Translations under genes and position numbers: made by a program
In this document: positions 10,587 through 20,757 of the stretch, piece by piece
Numbering within the stretch: position 1 is the first letter of the stretch
Layout: the number at the start of each line of letters is the position of its first letter
Assembly: GCF_000209165.1 (NCBI RefSeq)
Contig: NC_009042.1
Coordinates: 1,798,001 to 1,862,000 of the forward strand
Direction: 5' to 3'
Source of the DNA: Scheffersomyces stipitis CBS 6054
Taxonomy: Eukaryota; Ascomycota; Pichiomycetes; Serinales; Debaryomycetaceae
DNA length: 64,000 bases
Notes under the pieces: generated by a model
Told to the model about the DNA's origin: nothing
Databases searched by the model: none
Seen by the model: the letters and a program-made list of their open reading frames with translations, nothing else

Positions 10587-10961
10587 ATGGTCGAGGAGAA
10601 AAAGAGAACAAAACTGAATGTTCCAGAAAAACAGCCGGCGAAAAAGGCAAAGTTGGACCTCCAGAACCTAAAGCCATCTCAGACCCTCTACATCAAGAAC
10701 TTGAATGATAAGATCAACCCAAAGATCATAAAGCACAACCTCTATTTGCTCTTCTCGACTTACGGGGACATAATTGACATAAAGAACAACAAGAGAGGTC
10801 AAGCTCATATCATATTCACCAATGTCGCAGGAGCAAGTTTGGCGCTTAAATGTCTCCAGGATGAAGAGTTCTTTGACAAGAAGTTGGTTATAAATTATGC
10901 AATCAAAGAGTCTAAGATAGTAGAAAGGGCTAGAAAAGAGGAGGAAGAGATAGAAGGATAG
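10587..10961 (+). CDS. MSL1: U2 snRNP B'' component, single RRM protein
   Basis: Msl1 is the yeast U2B'' protein. It binds stem-loop IV of U2 snRNA, together with Lea1 (U2A'), in the spliceosome. The 124-aa product starts at an ATG, has a lysine-rich leader of about 30 residues, then one RRM at about 31-106. RNP2 is visible as LYIKNLN and RNP1 as KRGQAHIIF. The tail is short and charged (ARKEEEEIEG). S. cerevisiae Msl1 is 111 aa, so the size fits, and there is no second RRM as in animal U1A/U2B''. The gene converges on HEM14 with a gap of about 250 bp. Confidence 0.88.
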   Translation: MVEEKKRTKLNVPEKQPAKKAKLDLQNLKPSQTLYIKNLNDKINPKIIKHNLYLLFSTYGDIIDIKNNKRGQAHIIFTNVAGASLALKCLQDEEFFDKKLVINYAIKESKIVERARKEEEEIEG

Positions 10962-11214
10962 AGATAGTAAAGAAGAGAAGATCGAGCAGAAGAAGAATGA
11001 TACCATACTTCACTGTAACTATACTGTCACAATTATCAACAGCATTACATTGCATTTTCAATGGTACGTAACCATTGCAATCTAGATGCCGAGTCAGTTT
11101 CATACTAATGTTACGTCTCTGTTTGTCTAGGGAGTCATATTCATTTCTTAACTGTATTCATATATCATTATGTATCATTATGTACCGCTATTTACATATA
11201 TTGTATCATGTCCA

Positions 11215-12876
11215 TTATTTTAGTTTTAATGCAATTTCCAATCCGTTGCTAACAGCGTCTGGAACTCCAATACCAGCACCAAAAAGTGTTCCGCCAAACG
11301 ATAGCTTTGAATTGAGTTTTTCCAAAACACCCAATGTAGTCTCTTTGGCTTCATTGTAACCCACAGTATACTGGGGAATGCATTTTTCGTGAAGATTGTA
11401 GGATATGAGGATATCATTTTCAGTCAATAGACCGATTTTCTTATCGTCTAGTGTGGCTTCGTCCCTCAAGATGAAATTGTAATTATCGATGTCTATATCC
11501 AAATACTTCGAAAGCAAGCCTTTCACAATCTTTAGATTCCTGCTATTGGAAGGGATCAGGAAGTCGTTATAGTAGTGACCTCCCATCATCAAAGTAATCT
11601 TACTATATCCTTCATTAATATGAGGAGAAGTAGCGAAAGTCAGCATTTGCACAGAATTCTTTTCCACATCTGAGTCAAAAATTACTCCCAAAAGTAAATC
11701 CGGGTTGCTGTCAATATTTCCAGAAAGTTTGGGAACCAAGAAGCCAAAACCGTGGTTGTTTTTAGGGATCAATTTGCCTGATGGAGTGTAGATATTGACT
11801 AAGAAAACACTAACATATGGGATAGAAGCGAGCGAGCGCTTCACTTCATCATAGGCACTAGTTTTGGGGAGAATCTTTGTCAAGACATTGGCACTGGTAG
11901 AGGTGTTGATGTGGTCAAATACAGCCGTTGAACTATTTTTGAAAGTTATCGAACCCTTTTCCGGATCCAAGGCTACTATGTCACTGTTGAAATTAAAATT
12001 GACCTTCTTCTGTTGAGCCAAGTATTCATATACAGAAGCAGGGAAGCCTTCCAAACCATCATTCAATCTGATCATGGGGTACTTTTTAAGACTAATGGAC
12101 ATTTTGTCTAAATGAGCCTCAGGTGAAATATACTTCTCATACAATTGAAGAGCCTTAGGCACGTTCTCATCGGCTAAAACTTCTTGGGCTTTTTTTCTAC
12201 TAGCCCAGGCTCTTGCAACCATGCCTCTAATTATAGAGCCATGCTCTTGTTCCAATTGCTTCAATTTTGGAAACATAGTGTTAATGCTTAAATGAGCAGT
12301 GTCTCCAGCTACAATTCCGTGCATTACAGCACTTACCACATTATTAGTCAACACACCAGTGCCAAATCTCCTCAAGAAGAAACTGTCGATAGATTCATCA
12401 CCAGCCGGTCCCTTTTTCCGGAAAGGCTCTTTTAATATCCCAAAGACTAGCTGAGAATTGAAGAGTCCACTATTAAAGAGAAACTTGAAAAAACTCCCAA
12501 TGCTATCTGGAACTTGCAAGATTCCACGCGATTCACTCAAGATATACTTTTTGTTGGCAGGAGAAGTCTTGGTTATCACCTCTATTTCAGCAGCCTTGTT
12601 AAGCTGCTTCAATATATCCACTATAAGAAGAGTGCCCGGACTTACTCCTCTAAGAGTTCTTGGCCCCTTTTCGAATATGAGCTTTTGCGTCTGACTGCCA
12701 GATCCAATTTGTAAGTTTTCTGACTTTATCCAACCACCCACCCGACTTTCTTTCTCAAAGATTTCAATATTCACATCTGGACGAAGTTTCAGAAGAAAGT
12801 AGGCTAGAGAAAGTCCCGAAACTCCGGCTCCTATTACTGCGACTTTACCATTAGATGGAATACTTGCCAATGACAT
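11215..12876 (-). CDS. HEM14: Protoporphyrinogen oxidase (heme biosynthesis)
   Basis: Hem14 oxidises protoporphyrinogen IX to protoporphyrin IX, the penultimate heme step, with FAD on the mitochondrial inner membrane facing the intermembrane space. The open frame begins earlier with a TTG; the first ATG is at 12876 (MSLASIPSNGK), giving 553 aa against about 539 in S. cerevisiae. The dinucleotide-binding motif VIGAGVSGLSLAYF is at about residues 14-27, followed by the acidic ribose-binding residue in EIFEKESRVGGW. The C-terminal end KLSFGGTLFGAGIGVPDAV matches the family's closing FAD-contact block. No strong cleavable presequence is visible, which is usual for this enzyme. Confidence 0.93.
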   Translation of the reverse strand: MSLASIPSNGKVAVIGAGVSGLSLAYFLLKLRPDVNIEIFEKESRVGGWIKSENLQIGSGSQTQKLIFEKGPRTLRGVSPGTLLIVDILKQLNKAAEIEVITKTSPANKKYILSESRGILQVPDSIGSFFKFLFNSGLFNSQLVFGILKEPFRKKGPAGDESIDSFFLRRFGTGVLTNNVVSAVMHGIVAGDTAHLSINTMFPKLKQLEQEHGSIIRGMVARAWASRKKAQEVLADENVPKALQLYEKYISPEAHLDKMSISLKKYPMIRLNDGLEGFPASVYEYLAQQKKVNFNFNSDIVALDPEKGSITFKNSSTAVFDHINTSTSANVLTKILPKTSAYDEVKRSLASIPYVSVFLVNIYTPSGKLIPKNNHGFGFLVPKLSGNIDSNPDLLLGVIFDSDVEKNSVQMLTFATSPHINEGYSKITLMMGGHYYNDFLIPSNSRNLKIVKGLLSKYLDIDIDNYNFILRDEATLDDKKIGLLTENDILISYNLHEKCIPQYTVGYNEAKETTLGVLEKLNSKLSFGGTLFGAGIGVPDAVSNGLEIALKLK

Positions 12877-13253
12877 TTCCTTTTTATCCAATAACCAGAA
12901 ACGCTGAAAAAGCCAATCTCAAAACTGTAGAGATTCTTTCTGGTTACGAATTATGTGTTTTCTCGAATTTCTCTGAAAATGGAGGCTAGCCCGTTGTATG
13001 TAAAGACTCTGGAAATGGTTGAAAAATTTATTAAATGCAAAATCGTTCCATTCTTATGCTCCAGATTTCGTATCGCTGCGTCAAAAATGTCGTCACCTAG
13101 CAAAATGGTCTCGCGACTTTTTTGCAATTCTAAGCCTATCGCCTTCTATCCATTGGCAATCATCTACAACTACAATAGATATGAAAAGTATGTTTCGCAT
13201 GGAAACCATGTATATTTGAGCTGAACTAAGAGTCAGAACTGAATGATTTACTG
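12877..13253. other. Intergenic: HEM14 promoter side
   Basis: The gap lies between HEM14 and the arrestin-like gene, both on the minus strand, so it holds the HEM14 promoter. Short overlapping frames at 12955-13224 look like noise. No clear heme- or oxygen-response element was recognised. Confidence 0.5.
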
Positions 13254-16200
13254 TTACAAGTAGGTGTGGTATATGTCTTGAGCTCTGGTGGCTCCTTCTT
13301 CACCCACAATGAGCGAGTCTGCCACTGAGAGGTTATCGTTCAGCATCTTCAAGTTATCGGGAGCATCTTCGCTTTCAGTAGTGAAGTTGCTCGGAATCGG
13401 ATAGACAGCAGCACTGGCATCGTTTCTTGATCTTGCGACATCACCGTGATTCAATAGTGGAAACTTCTGGTCAAAGGCTGATTCTTGAGTATATAGACTC
13501 CCTTGTAGGTCGTCATTGTCATCAGGATTATCACCATCTTCAGCTTCTAGAGACTCAGCTTTGTTTATCGGATCATCTACTGTAAGCGCTGAATCCCTAT
13601 CTGTAACCAAAGGATTTTCTGTATTCGCACTCGATCCTTTAGTTCTTATCTCAACCTCTGCTAAACTATTTTCAATATCAAAAATAGCATCCACATCTTC
13701 AGAACCGACACTGTTGTCAACGCTTGTTAATCCTGTGCTAGAAGATCTTGGAGCTAGAGGGGTGTTAGAATCGTTCAAATACACTATCGAATCAACTTCG
13801 TCACCATTAGAAGATGTCGTCGCCACAGAGCTTTCAATAGAAGGAACATCGTCTTCTTGATCACTCGAGTTTACAATCGCTTGAATCTCATTGGAGGAGA
13901 CGGGTGTTGCATCTACAGGATCGCTGCCATCGTCAGCTTCAGTTCCACTAGTCGTAGAAGCTGATGCTGTAGATCCAGACTGAACACTGAAATTGTCTTC
14001 AGGGTTAATATTGACAGCAGGAACTACCATGGACGAGTTTCTGGAGCGGTTAAGAGACGGAGCAAAGGAATGCAGCAACGAATTTCTCAACGTTGACCTT
14101 CTCAAGCTAGAAGAAGAACTATTGTTGGAATCGCTGTTGACAACTTCGTCAATATTTGACGAAGCTACAAAGCTGTTGTTACGGCTTCCATGGTTAGAAG
14201 TTGTCAGAGAACGTTCATACGCTGGAGCCGGCTCGTCTGGGTACGGATTTGACAGAGGGATTAAGTTATTTGATGGAATTCTGCTCAATGGATCTTCACC
14301 TATGGATATTGATCTGGTAATCGGCGACGAAGGTGAAGAAGTGGCTTCTTCAAAAGAAGGCAATGGTTCAACAGAGCTATTTTCATCGAGCCTTTTGATG
14401 GAAATTCCGTTTCTTTCAAAGTCGGGTGTTCTGAACGAGATTTCGGTATCTACAGTAGAAAAAACACCTTCTAGGTCGTCATACTTGGGCAACTGGATTG
14501 ATCCCTCATTACACTTGGAACTCAAGAGAATCAAAGGCGTATCGACCACAACCTCGTAATGGTGCATCTTGAAGCCGTCCTTCGGATCTGGCTTCGAAAT
14601 CCGGAAACATACCTGCAATCTGTGGCTGATCTGGATGTGTCTGAAGTTAGAATCAGGATACAAAGCCTTTGAAACCAACGTAAACCCTTTCTGAATGTTT
14701 TCAGGAGGCGTCAGTTTCGCGCTGTTGTCATCTGACAAGTACATTGAAGAGTTTGGTTTTATGTAGTCAGACGAAACGGGATCGTACGAATCCATGCTAT
14801 GTCTATGGGAAAGGTTTGTTTCCAAAGCCCCTATTATGGGAGAAGTAGGCTGGAAAGAAGGCGAGCCTCCGCCAGAAGTACTGTTCAAACTTTCAGTAGT
14901 GATAGAAGCCTTTCTGGAAACAGAACTTCTATGAAGATGCGCTGGATCTTCTTCTGTACTAGTCATCATGGTCTTGTCCATTCTGGTGGTTAAAAAAGGC
15001 AAAGCTATGTTGATATCGAGAGGTGAAGCAATCATCGTAGGTGTCTCTTCCTTGTCTTTTCCCTTACGCTTGTTTGTATTCGAGTCCTCTAGTCTAAAGT
15101 TTTCATACTCATCAGGTTCATAGCATGAAAACAACAAGTTATTGTCGGGACACTTGACAACTTCCTCCTTATAAGGATCTCCAGGAACCCCTATCATACT
15201 GTTCTGTTTCGATTTTGTCTTTAACTCACAAAGAGAAACGACTCTTTCTCTAGTTCTATTGTCCGATGAATGTGCTTTCACACAATAAGGATCATCACTG
15301 TCAAAGTCGTACTCCTTAGACAAGTTCTTAGAGACATATGTTATTCTCTCTAGAACATTGAATTTGATGCGCTTGATAATAACGTCTTTGACTAGCGGAA
15401 CAAGTTTTACATTGACTACATGTTCCAGTCCCAACGACACATACTTTTTGGGAAAAGTTATGATGTAATGCAACGAATCGTTCCATACACGGTTAACGTA
15501 GATGGGCTTATCAGCAATCGAATTAGCAAATGAGGGAGGCGTCCTCACCATAGGCAAATTGTACGTGGAGCAGACTTTGACCTTTCTGTTGAGCATGTCA
15601 CTTGTCTTGTTGAAGTTGATACTCAATGTGTGCAAAAGCGTGCCGTTGATTGAGATGATCGTAGGAGGGATATGCTGAGGTAAGATAATCGGCAAGAGAA
15701 ACACATAAAGACCAGCCTTGTACACTTCACTACTATTACTGTTCCCTCCATGGCTATTACTGCTATGACCATTGCTATTGCCATGAGTATTTAAGGGCAG
15801 ATCGTTAAAGTCTAGTGAGATAGAGTTTTTACGACTGGTGTTGGCGTTGTCTGTTCCATCAGCAAGATTGCGGATATTCACGAGTTTATATTCTCTTGTC
15901 CTTCTGGCGAGATCATCAGGAGTGATATTTTTGATGCGTACATCGTTCGAGTTGTTGGTGTTAATGTAGAAATCGGAATCTCCGAGACTTGTAGACCACT
16001 CCATACTGCCAATCTTGAACCGCTCCTTTGAATGGGTTCGGCTATAAGGATCTCCAGATGGCCACAAGATATTCGTGACTGACAGAAAATCGAACTTTAC
16101 GTCTCTCACAGAAGTGGAATCCTTTTCGAGTTCGATTACGACAGCAAAAGTGTGTGGGATCGGCATGTCTGAATCGATCTTGGTGCAGAGATAGTTGGGC

Positions 16201-17120
16201 GAGTTGAAGAACCTCATTTTTTTCTTAAGTCTTCTGGGTGTAGCCAAGTCTGGCAGAACCGCTTCCTCGTCTGACGTTACAGCAGACTCATCATCTGAGA
16301 TTACGGATCCACGTCGTATGGAAGTGAAGTTGCTATTGCTTCTGCCAGAGTCTACAACGAGACTATCCATTCCTTCGTCGTCGTCTTCATCATCATGTGG
16401 AATTGCACCCCCGTTCTCGACGTCTTCATAGGTGAAACTGGCGGAAGATGCTGGTGCTAAGAAGATGCAATCGTTTGTGTTGGCGATGTATACCTTGACC
16501 GACTTAGCTATGGAGCCACTGGAGGTGTTGTTGGTAGCTTTCAACGGTATAGGAGACTGAAGTCCGAGATCCAGCAAAATCGATTCCAATTTCTTCAGGA
16601 TTATGTGAGCCGTTTCTAACTTCACGAGTTCCTTCGTTTGTTTCCGAGAAGTTGAGTTTCCGTTGGGAACAAGACTTCTGGAACGGGACCCAGAACGGGA
16701 CCGGGACTGGCTGTGGATGAGCGAAAGCGACTGAGCTCTGAGACGTCTTGTATTTGCTGCAGAGACATTCATTTGGTTTTGGTTTTCGTTCTGACTTTGG
16801 TTACGACTTGTCTCATTTGATTCTGAGATCACAATCATGGGAAAAGCAGAGTTTCTTCTGTCTGGAGAACCTGGTATCACTTCTGGCTCCAGCGAGCGAC
16901 GACTCACCTTGCTCTTGATCTTGTCGAACGAGAATCCTCTATGATGTGCATGAGAATGCAGAGTGTGCTTTGGGCTGCTTCCAAATAGACTTGTGCTGTT
17001 GCTGTTGCTGTTGTTGCTGGAAGAGGTATTCGTCGGAGTAGTCTTAAGGTCTCCACCGGTTGCCGACTCTTCTCGATCGCGTCTGAGCGAGGGGTGGTAG
17101 AGATGGAAGTTCGTAGCCAT
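13254..17120 (-). CDS. ECM21: Large arrestin-related Rsp5 adaptor (Ecm21/Csr2-like)
   Basis: Arrestin-related trafficking adaptors bring the HECT ubiquitin ligase Rsp5 to plasma-membrane transporters for endocytosis. This 1288-aa protein starts at an ATG. A Ser/Asn/Arg-rich leader covers about 1-165, including an SR-dipeptide patch at about 139-150. The folded part begins near 170 (AHIILKKLES) and includes the block FLAPASSASFTYEDVENG at about 220-237, which I associate with Ecm21/Csr2 (ART2/ART8). Beta-rich arrestin segments are split by long disordered inserts. After the C-terminal arrestin block, a PY-like motif (EPAPAYER) could bind Rsp5 WW domains, followed by a long acidic/Ser-rich tail. 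Saccharomyces Ecm21 and Csr2 are about 1120 aa. Family is likely; the exact paralogue is less sure (Aly1/2 are the alternatives). Confidence 0.7.
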   Translation of the reverse strand: MATNFHLYHPSLRRDREESATGGDLKTTPTNTSSSNNSNSNSTSLFGSSPKHTLHSHAHHRGFSFDKIKSKVSRRSLEPEVIPGSPDRRNSAFPMIVISESNETSRNQSQNENQNQMNVSAANTRRLRAQSLSLIHSQSRSRSGSRSRSLVPNGNSTSRKQTKELVKLETAHIILKKLESILLDLGLQSPIPLKATNNTSSGSIAKSVKVYIANTNDCIFLAPASSASFTYEDVENGGAIPHDDEDDDEGMDSLVVDSGRSNSNFTSIRRGSVISDDESAVTSDEEAVLPDLATPRRLKKKMRFFNSPNYLCTKIDSDMPIPHTFAVVIELEKDSTSVRDVKFDFLSVTNILWPSGDPYSRTHSKERFKIGSMEWSTSLGDSDFYINTNNSNDVRIKNITPDDLARRTREYKLVNIRNLADGTDNANTSRKNSISLDFNDLPLNTHGNSNGHSSNSHGGNSNSSEVYKAGLYVFLLPIILPQHIPPTIISINGTLLHTLSINFNKTSDMLNRKVKVCSTYNLPMVRTPPSFANSIADKPIYVNRVWNDSLHYIITFPKKYVSLGLEHVVNVKLVPLVKDVIIKRIKFNVLERITYVSKNLSKEYDFDSDDPYCVKAHSSDNRTRERVVSLCELKTKSKQNSMIGVPGDPYKEEVVKCPDNNLLFSCYEPDEYENFRLEDSNTNKRKGKDKEETPTMIASPLDINIALPFLTTRMDKTMMTSTEEDPAHLHRSSVSRKASITTESLNSTSGGGSPSFQPTSPIIGALETNLSHRHSMDSYDPVSSDYIKPNSSMYLSDDNSAKLTPPENIQKGFTLVSKALYPDSNFRHIQISHRLQVCFRISKPDPKDGFKMHHYEVVVDTPLILLSSKCNEGSIQLPKYDDLEGVFSTVDTEISFRTPDFERNGISIKRLDENSSVEPLPSFEEATSSPSSPITRSISIGEDPLSRIPSNNLIPLSNPYPDEPAPAYERSLTTSNHGSRNNSFVASSNIDEVVNSDSNNSSSSSLRRSTLRNSLLHSFAPSLNRSRNSSMVVPAVNINPEDNFSVQSGSTASASTTSGTEADDGSDPVDATPVSSNEIQAIVNSSDQEDDVPSIESSVATTSSNGDEVDSIVYLNDSNTPLAPRSSSTGLTSVDNSVGSEDVDAIFDIENSLAEVEIRTKGSSANTENPLVTDRDSALTVDDPINKAESLEAEDGDNPDDNDDLQGSLYTQESAFDQKFPLLNHGDVARSRNDASAAVYPIPSNFTTESEDAPDNLKMLNDNLSVADSLIVGEEGATRAQDIYHTYL

Positions 17121-19255
17121 CTTCGTTGACTAGGGAATTGGGGCTAATGTAGAAGAATGGAAGAAGAATGGAAGAATGGAAGAAAGAAAAAGTCAATAAA
17201 AGTAATCAAGAGTACGGAAAAGATTCACATACAAAATCAGACATAAATTTGTAAATTCTAAGCATTCGATATAATAATCTATGTGTGATGAATGATCGTG
17301 GTGCAGATCGGTGTCTGATTCTGGCACTCTGTCTGTCGGAACTGTTCGTCTGTGTCAGTGTCGGGAAGATAGCTGGGTGCAGACTGCGGGCTACACACTA
17401 ATCTATTTTACACTTTACATGTAGGGAGCATTGTCTTATATTATTGACGCAACACAAAAAAACTCTGATAATATCAGCATAATGTCTAAAAGACTTTCAT
17501 AATATCAGCAGCTGTATGATGATATGTGCCGCAGCCAAATGGCTGTGTAATTGCAATTGTCCGAAACCACCTCTGCCTCACTGCTATGTCAACTTGAACC
17601 TTTGAAACTGTCTGTTACATCACTGATATCTTGTGGCTCCCCGTAGCATTGTTCCCTATCTAATCTGTATGCGACCAGATTCGGCCACAAAGCCACGCCT
17701 GGCTCTCACGGATCGCCGGCTGGCAACACGGCTAAACCTAGTCACCACCGCCATTTCGTCACTGCCGAACTAGCCAGAAGGACATGGCGGTCGTATCTAC
17801 ACCGCCGGCTTAGCACCTTGATAAAAGGAAGACCCCACAGACCCCTCGCTGCAGTTGCTACCTGCCAAGATCAGTGTGCCCAGGTGGAGTCAAGCAACTG
17901 GAAAGTAAGTGGGCTCATTGTCTGGTATGGTTGTACCATTTGCCAAGATTGCTGAGATCCTTTCCAGGTCAACTGGAGATAGTTTTCTAGAGCTTCTATT
18001 AGGTTGCAAATTCAGCTTGACATTTATTTCTGCAGTCGAGTTGGCTACTAAGACCTCGGATACTTTCCTTTTCTTCCATTAATTTTACCGTTCTTCACTC
18101 GTCTGACTGACCTCGATTTTGTTCACTTCTTGCTTTTTTTCGCAACGATTATCTTCTTTATCTTCTTTGCCAATGAGCCCACAACTCATGACACCTTTTA
18201 AATTTTAACGAGCCTACAACTAAGCCGGTGTCGTTCGTATTACTCAAGCAGCTCCTCTTTTCTGTAGACTTTTGTTTCTTTTACCTTCAGCTCTCGTTAC
18301 TGCCGAGCTTCAGTGGGTCTGGCTCGCCTGATATCATACTGCTCCCGCTATTCTTTTGCGAGGGGTCATACTACCCCTCTAGCTTTTTTATGCACTAGTA
18401 TTTTTTTTGCTGCTCGGTCATTATACTTTATGCTCCAATAATTTATCTTGTTCGGAGATGGAAGAAATTTGCAATCTCTTGATGAAATTCTATGTTCCAA
18501 GGATATTTTGGTAGAAATAGATAGAATTGACAGACGTCAAAAGGCTCGCAAAGACGGTAATTCCTAGCTGAGCAGCAGGCTGATGCCCTGTTTTGGTTAA
18601 CCTTTCAGACATTTTCTGGAACTAGTCGGCTAGAAGTCGGCCAGTTCGGATCAAACGTTAATTTCAAAATCCATCAATTTCATGTTCTCTTTTTGGTAAT
18701 ATACGACACAACGTAATCTATATTGGCACAAGTCGTCAGACACTTTTCAGGTTGACGCTCGGATCTTTGCTCTTCCGATGTTGACAAAATTGCGCTAATT
18801 TCGATTGCCCGATATGAAATGTTCACCAAATGAGCGTTCTACATTTTGGCTTGCAATTTTGAGAGGGCTGTGCAATAATGGCATTTTGCCTGTTGTTCAC
18901 TTTTTCTTTCGATAAGCATACATTATCTCCGACTTTGTGAACAATCTGGGGAACGCTGCTCGATTGCTACTGCCACTTTCAACAATCTCTCGTACTTACT
19001 CAGCCTTTCTAATTGCATATACGACTGCCAAACAAGGCTTTTGCAGCCGTTGTGTAATTGACAGAGTCAAGTCTACTGGCTGAAAATTGCAATTACAACT
19101 AAGAGGTATCACGGACAATCCTTGTAAATCCGTAAATTATCCACGTCTAATTACTTCTAGCTTAGAAAAATAACCATTAGATTCTATAGCAAATCAATAT
19201 TAGTTGAAATGTAAATCAATATCATTAAGTATTCTTCTTACGACACTACCTATAA
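17121..19255. other. Long upstream region of the arrestin-like gene (2.1 kb)
   Basis: No open frame of note occurs in these 2.1 kb between two minus-strand genes. Visible items: an inverted CCGCCAT/ATGGCGG pair around 17750-17795; a TATA-like ATAAAAGG at about 17821; GTAAGT at 17905 and TTTCTGCAG ending at 18035, which could bound an intron of a + strand transcript; a hairpin (GAGGGG/CCCCTC, 18360-18379) followed closely by a T run; and a repeated AGTCGGC motif near 18624-18640. It should include the promoter of the arrestin-like gene and perhaps a noncoding transcript. Confidence 0.5.
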
Positions 19256-20242
19256 CTACTCGACCTCGTCGATAACATCTTCGATCTCTTTCTTGCCCAA
19301 CTCCTCTAAAATATATTCTCCATAGGGACTCAACTTGATAGATGCCACGTTCAATTCCTTCATCAGACTCTTGCTATCTCCACCATAAGTTGGAGGCAAA
19401 TTGGATTTCCCAAACCATTCAGTCAAGTTACCAGAGTTCAACACTTGGAACTTCTTCAATGTGGCTTCACTGATGACCCCGATGGTTTTGAAAAAAGTGA
19501 ATACCCAACTCATTAGTGACGGCACGTTGATGAAGAACTTGGTAGACAACAACTCCGGGTAGTTATCGCCGAAAATCTTGATAATTTCTTTCGTAGCAGC
19601 CCTCATGCCTTTGTCTACTTTGAACATCGACACGTTGTTGTAGTCATGGACCTGGGCAATTTTGTTGTTCTTGGGGTCGGTGAAGTCTACTAGCTGGAGC
19701 GATTTTTCCATCAACCCGATTCTCCATCTGAGGAACTGAGAACCTGGTCTTTGGTTCGTTGTAGTTCCAGCATTATCCCCGTACTCTTCAAATAACTTCT
19801 TGGGAGTCGTAGCACCGTAAAAGTTCCAGGTTACTACATTCAAATTGTCGGACTTGAGCCCTACAAAGTTGGTGATAGCGCCCAAATCGTTCAATGCCTT
19901 GTTAAAGTTCTCATCAAAGGCCGCGCTTAACGGATGGAACTTGTTTCTCCAATTCAACGTATCAATAAGTCTCTTAGTCGCAAGCTCGACGTCGTACTCG
20001 TCAGCTGCTAAGAACTTGAGCAAGATCTCATTTCTCACGGCTACGTCTACGAATTTCTTAGAGTCTACATTGATTCTATGCCCAAAGATCTCGTCGTATT
20101 CGCTGTTGTCGAGCTTCAGCAAGATTGTCGGAATGGAATTGACGACCTGCGTTAGTTTTTTTGCGTGTTCAGTCGTCAATTGCGTAGACTTGATGGTGTT
20201 TTTCACGGTCTCAACTGAATCCGTCTTTTCTGGTTCAGACAT
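19256..20242 (-). CDS. SFH5: Sec14-like phosphatidylinositol transfer protein Sfh5
   Basis: Sfh5 is a CRAL-TRIO/Sec14-family protein tied to PI transfer and ER/cortical phosphoinositide control; the Saccharomyces protein also binds heme. The ATG at 20242 gives 328 aa, against about 294 in S. cerevisiae, with an extended N-terminus. A helical CRAL-TRIO-N part precedes position 90 (RLIDTLNWRNKFHP). The lipid-binding domain runs about 110-295, with the family blocks QVHDYNNVSMFKVD, GDNYPELLSTKFFINVP and WFGKSNLPPTYGGD. The last line matches the gate/C-terminal region of Sfh5 proteins. It lies about 510 bp upstream of the YLF2 stop on the same strand. Confidence 0.93.
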   Translation of the reverse strand: MSEPEKTDSVETVKNTIKSTQLTTEHAKKLTQVVNSIPTILLKLDNSEYDEIFGHRINVDSKKFVDVAVRNEILLKFLAADEYDVELATKRLIDTLNWRNKFHPLSAAFDENFNKALNDLGAITNFVGLKSDNLNVVTWNFYGATTPKKLFEEYGDNAGTTTNQRPGSQFLRWRIGLMEKSLQLVDFTDPKNNKIAQVHDYNNVSMFKVDKGMRAATKEIIKIFGDNYPELLSTKFFINVPSLMSWVFTFFKTIGVISEATLKKFQVLNSGNLTEWFGKSNLPPTYGGDSKSLMKELNVASIKLSPYGEYILEELGKKEIEDVIDEVE

Positions 20243-20757
20243 TTTTCAGATATTAAATTTTCAAGGCTTCCAATAAAGAATATACAGATTTGAAATGGAG
20301 GCAACGAATTTTGGTGTATAGGTTATGAACGTAAGCAAAGCCAGAGCTTTATAAGAGAAAGATTAACAAGAATCACATTTCAAATAATAAATCCTTAATG
20401 AAAGTTGGACCAGGTAAAAAAGCCGTTCTCGGTCGAGGCCAAACGTGACCGATATCTGCGACACGCAAACCCTTTTTGCAACTAGAGAACCCTTTCTTTC
20501 AGCCATTTCCTTTAATCTTCAGGTCTCTTTTTACACTTTCAAATCTTTATTTGTATAATTGTTGTATTTATATTTGCATTTTCTTCGTTTTATTGTTCAA
20601 GTGTCTCTTTTTTTGCATTTTTAAAGGTCGTTTTTATCTCTCAAATTGTCATTTACATCTACGCTGCTCTATTTCTCATCAGCTTACCATGAATTCATGT
20701 CTACATTATTAGTCGTCTATATCTATCTTATATTTACAATGCTATAACTAGTCTACA
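20243..20757. other. Intergenic: SFH5 promoter side, YLF2 3' side
   Basis: T-rich sequence sits on the YLF2 side. The short + strand frame at 20476-20712 is a Cys/Phe/Leu-rich artefact of that T-richness. Nothing else was recognised. Confidence 0.5.
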
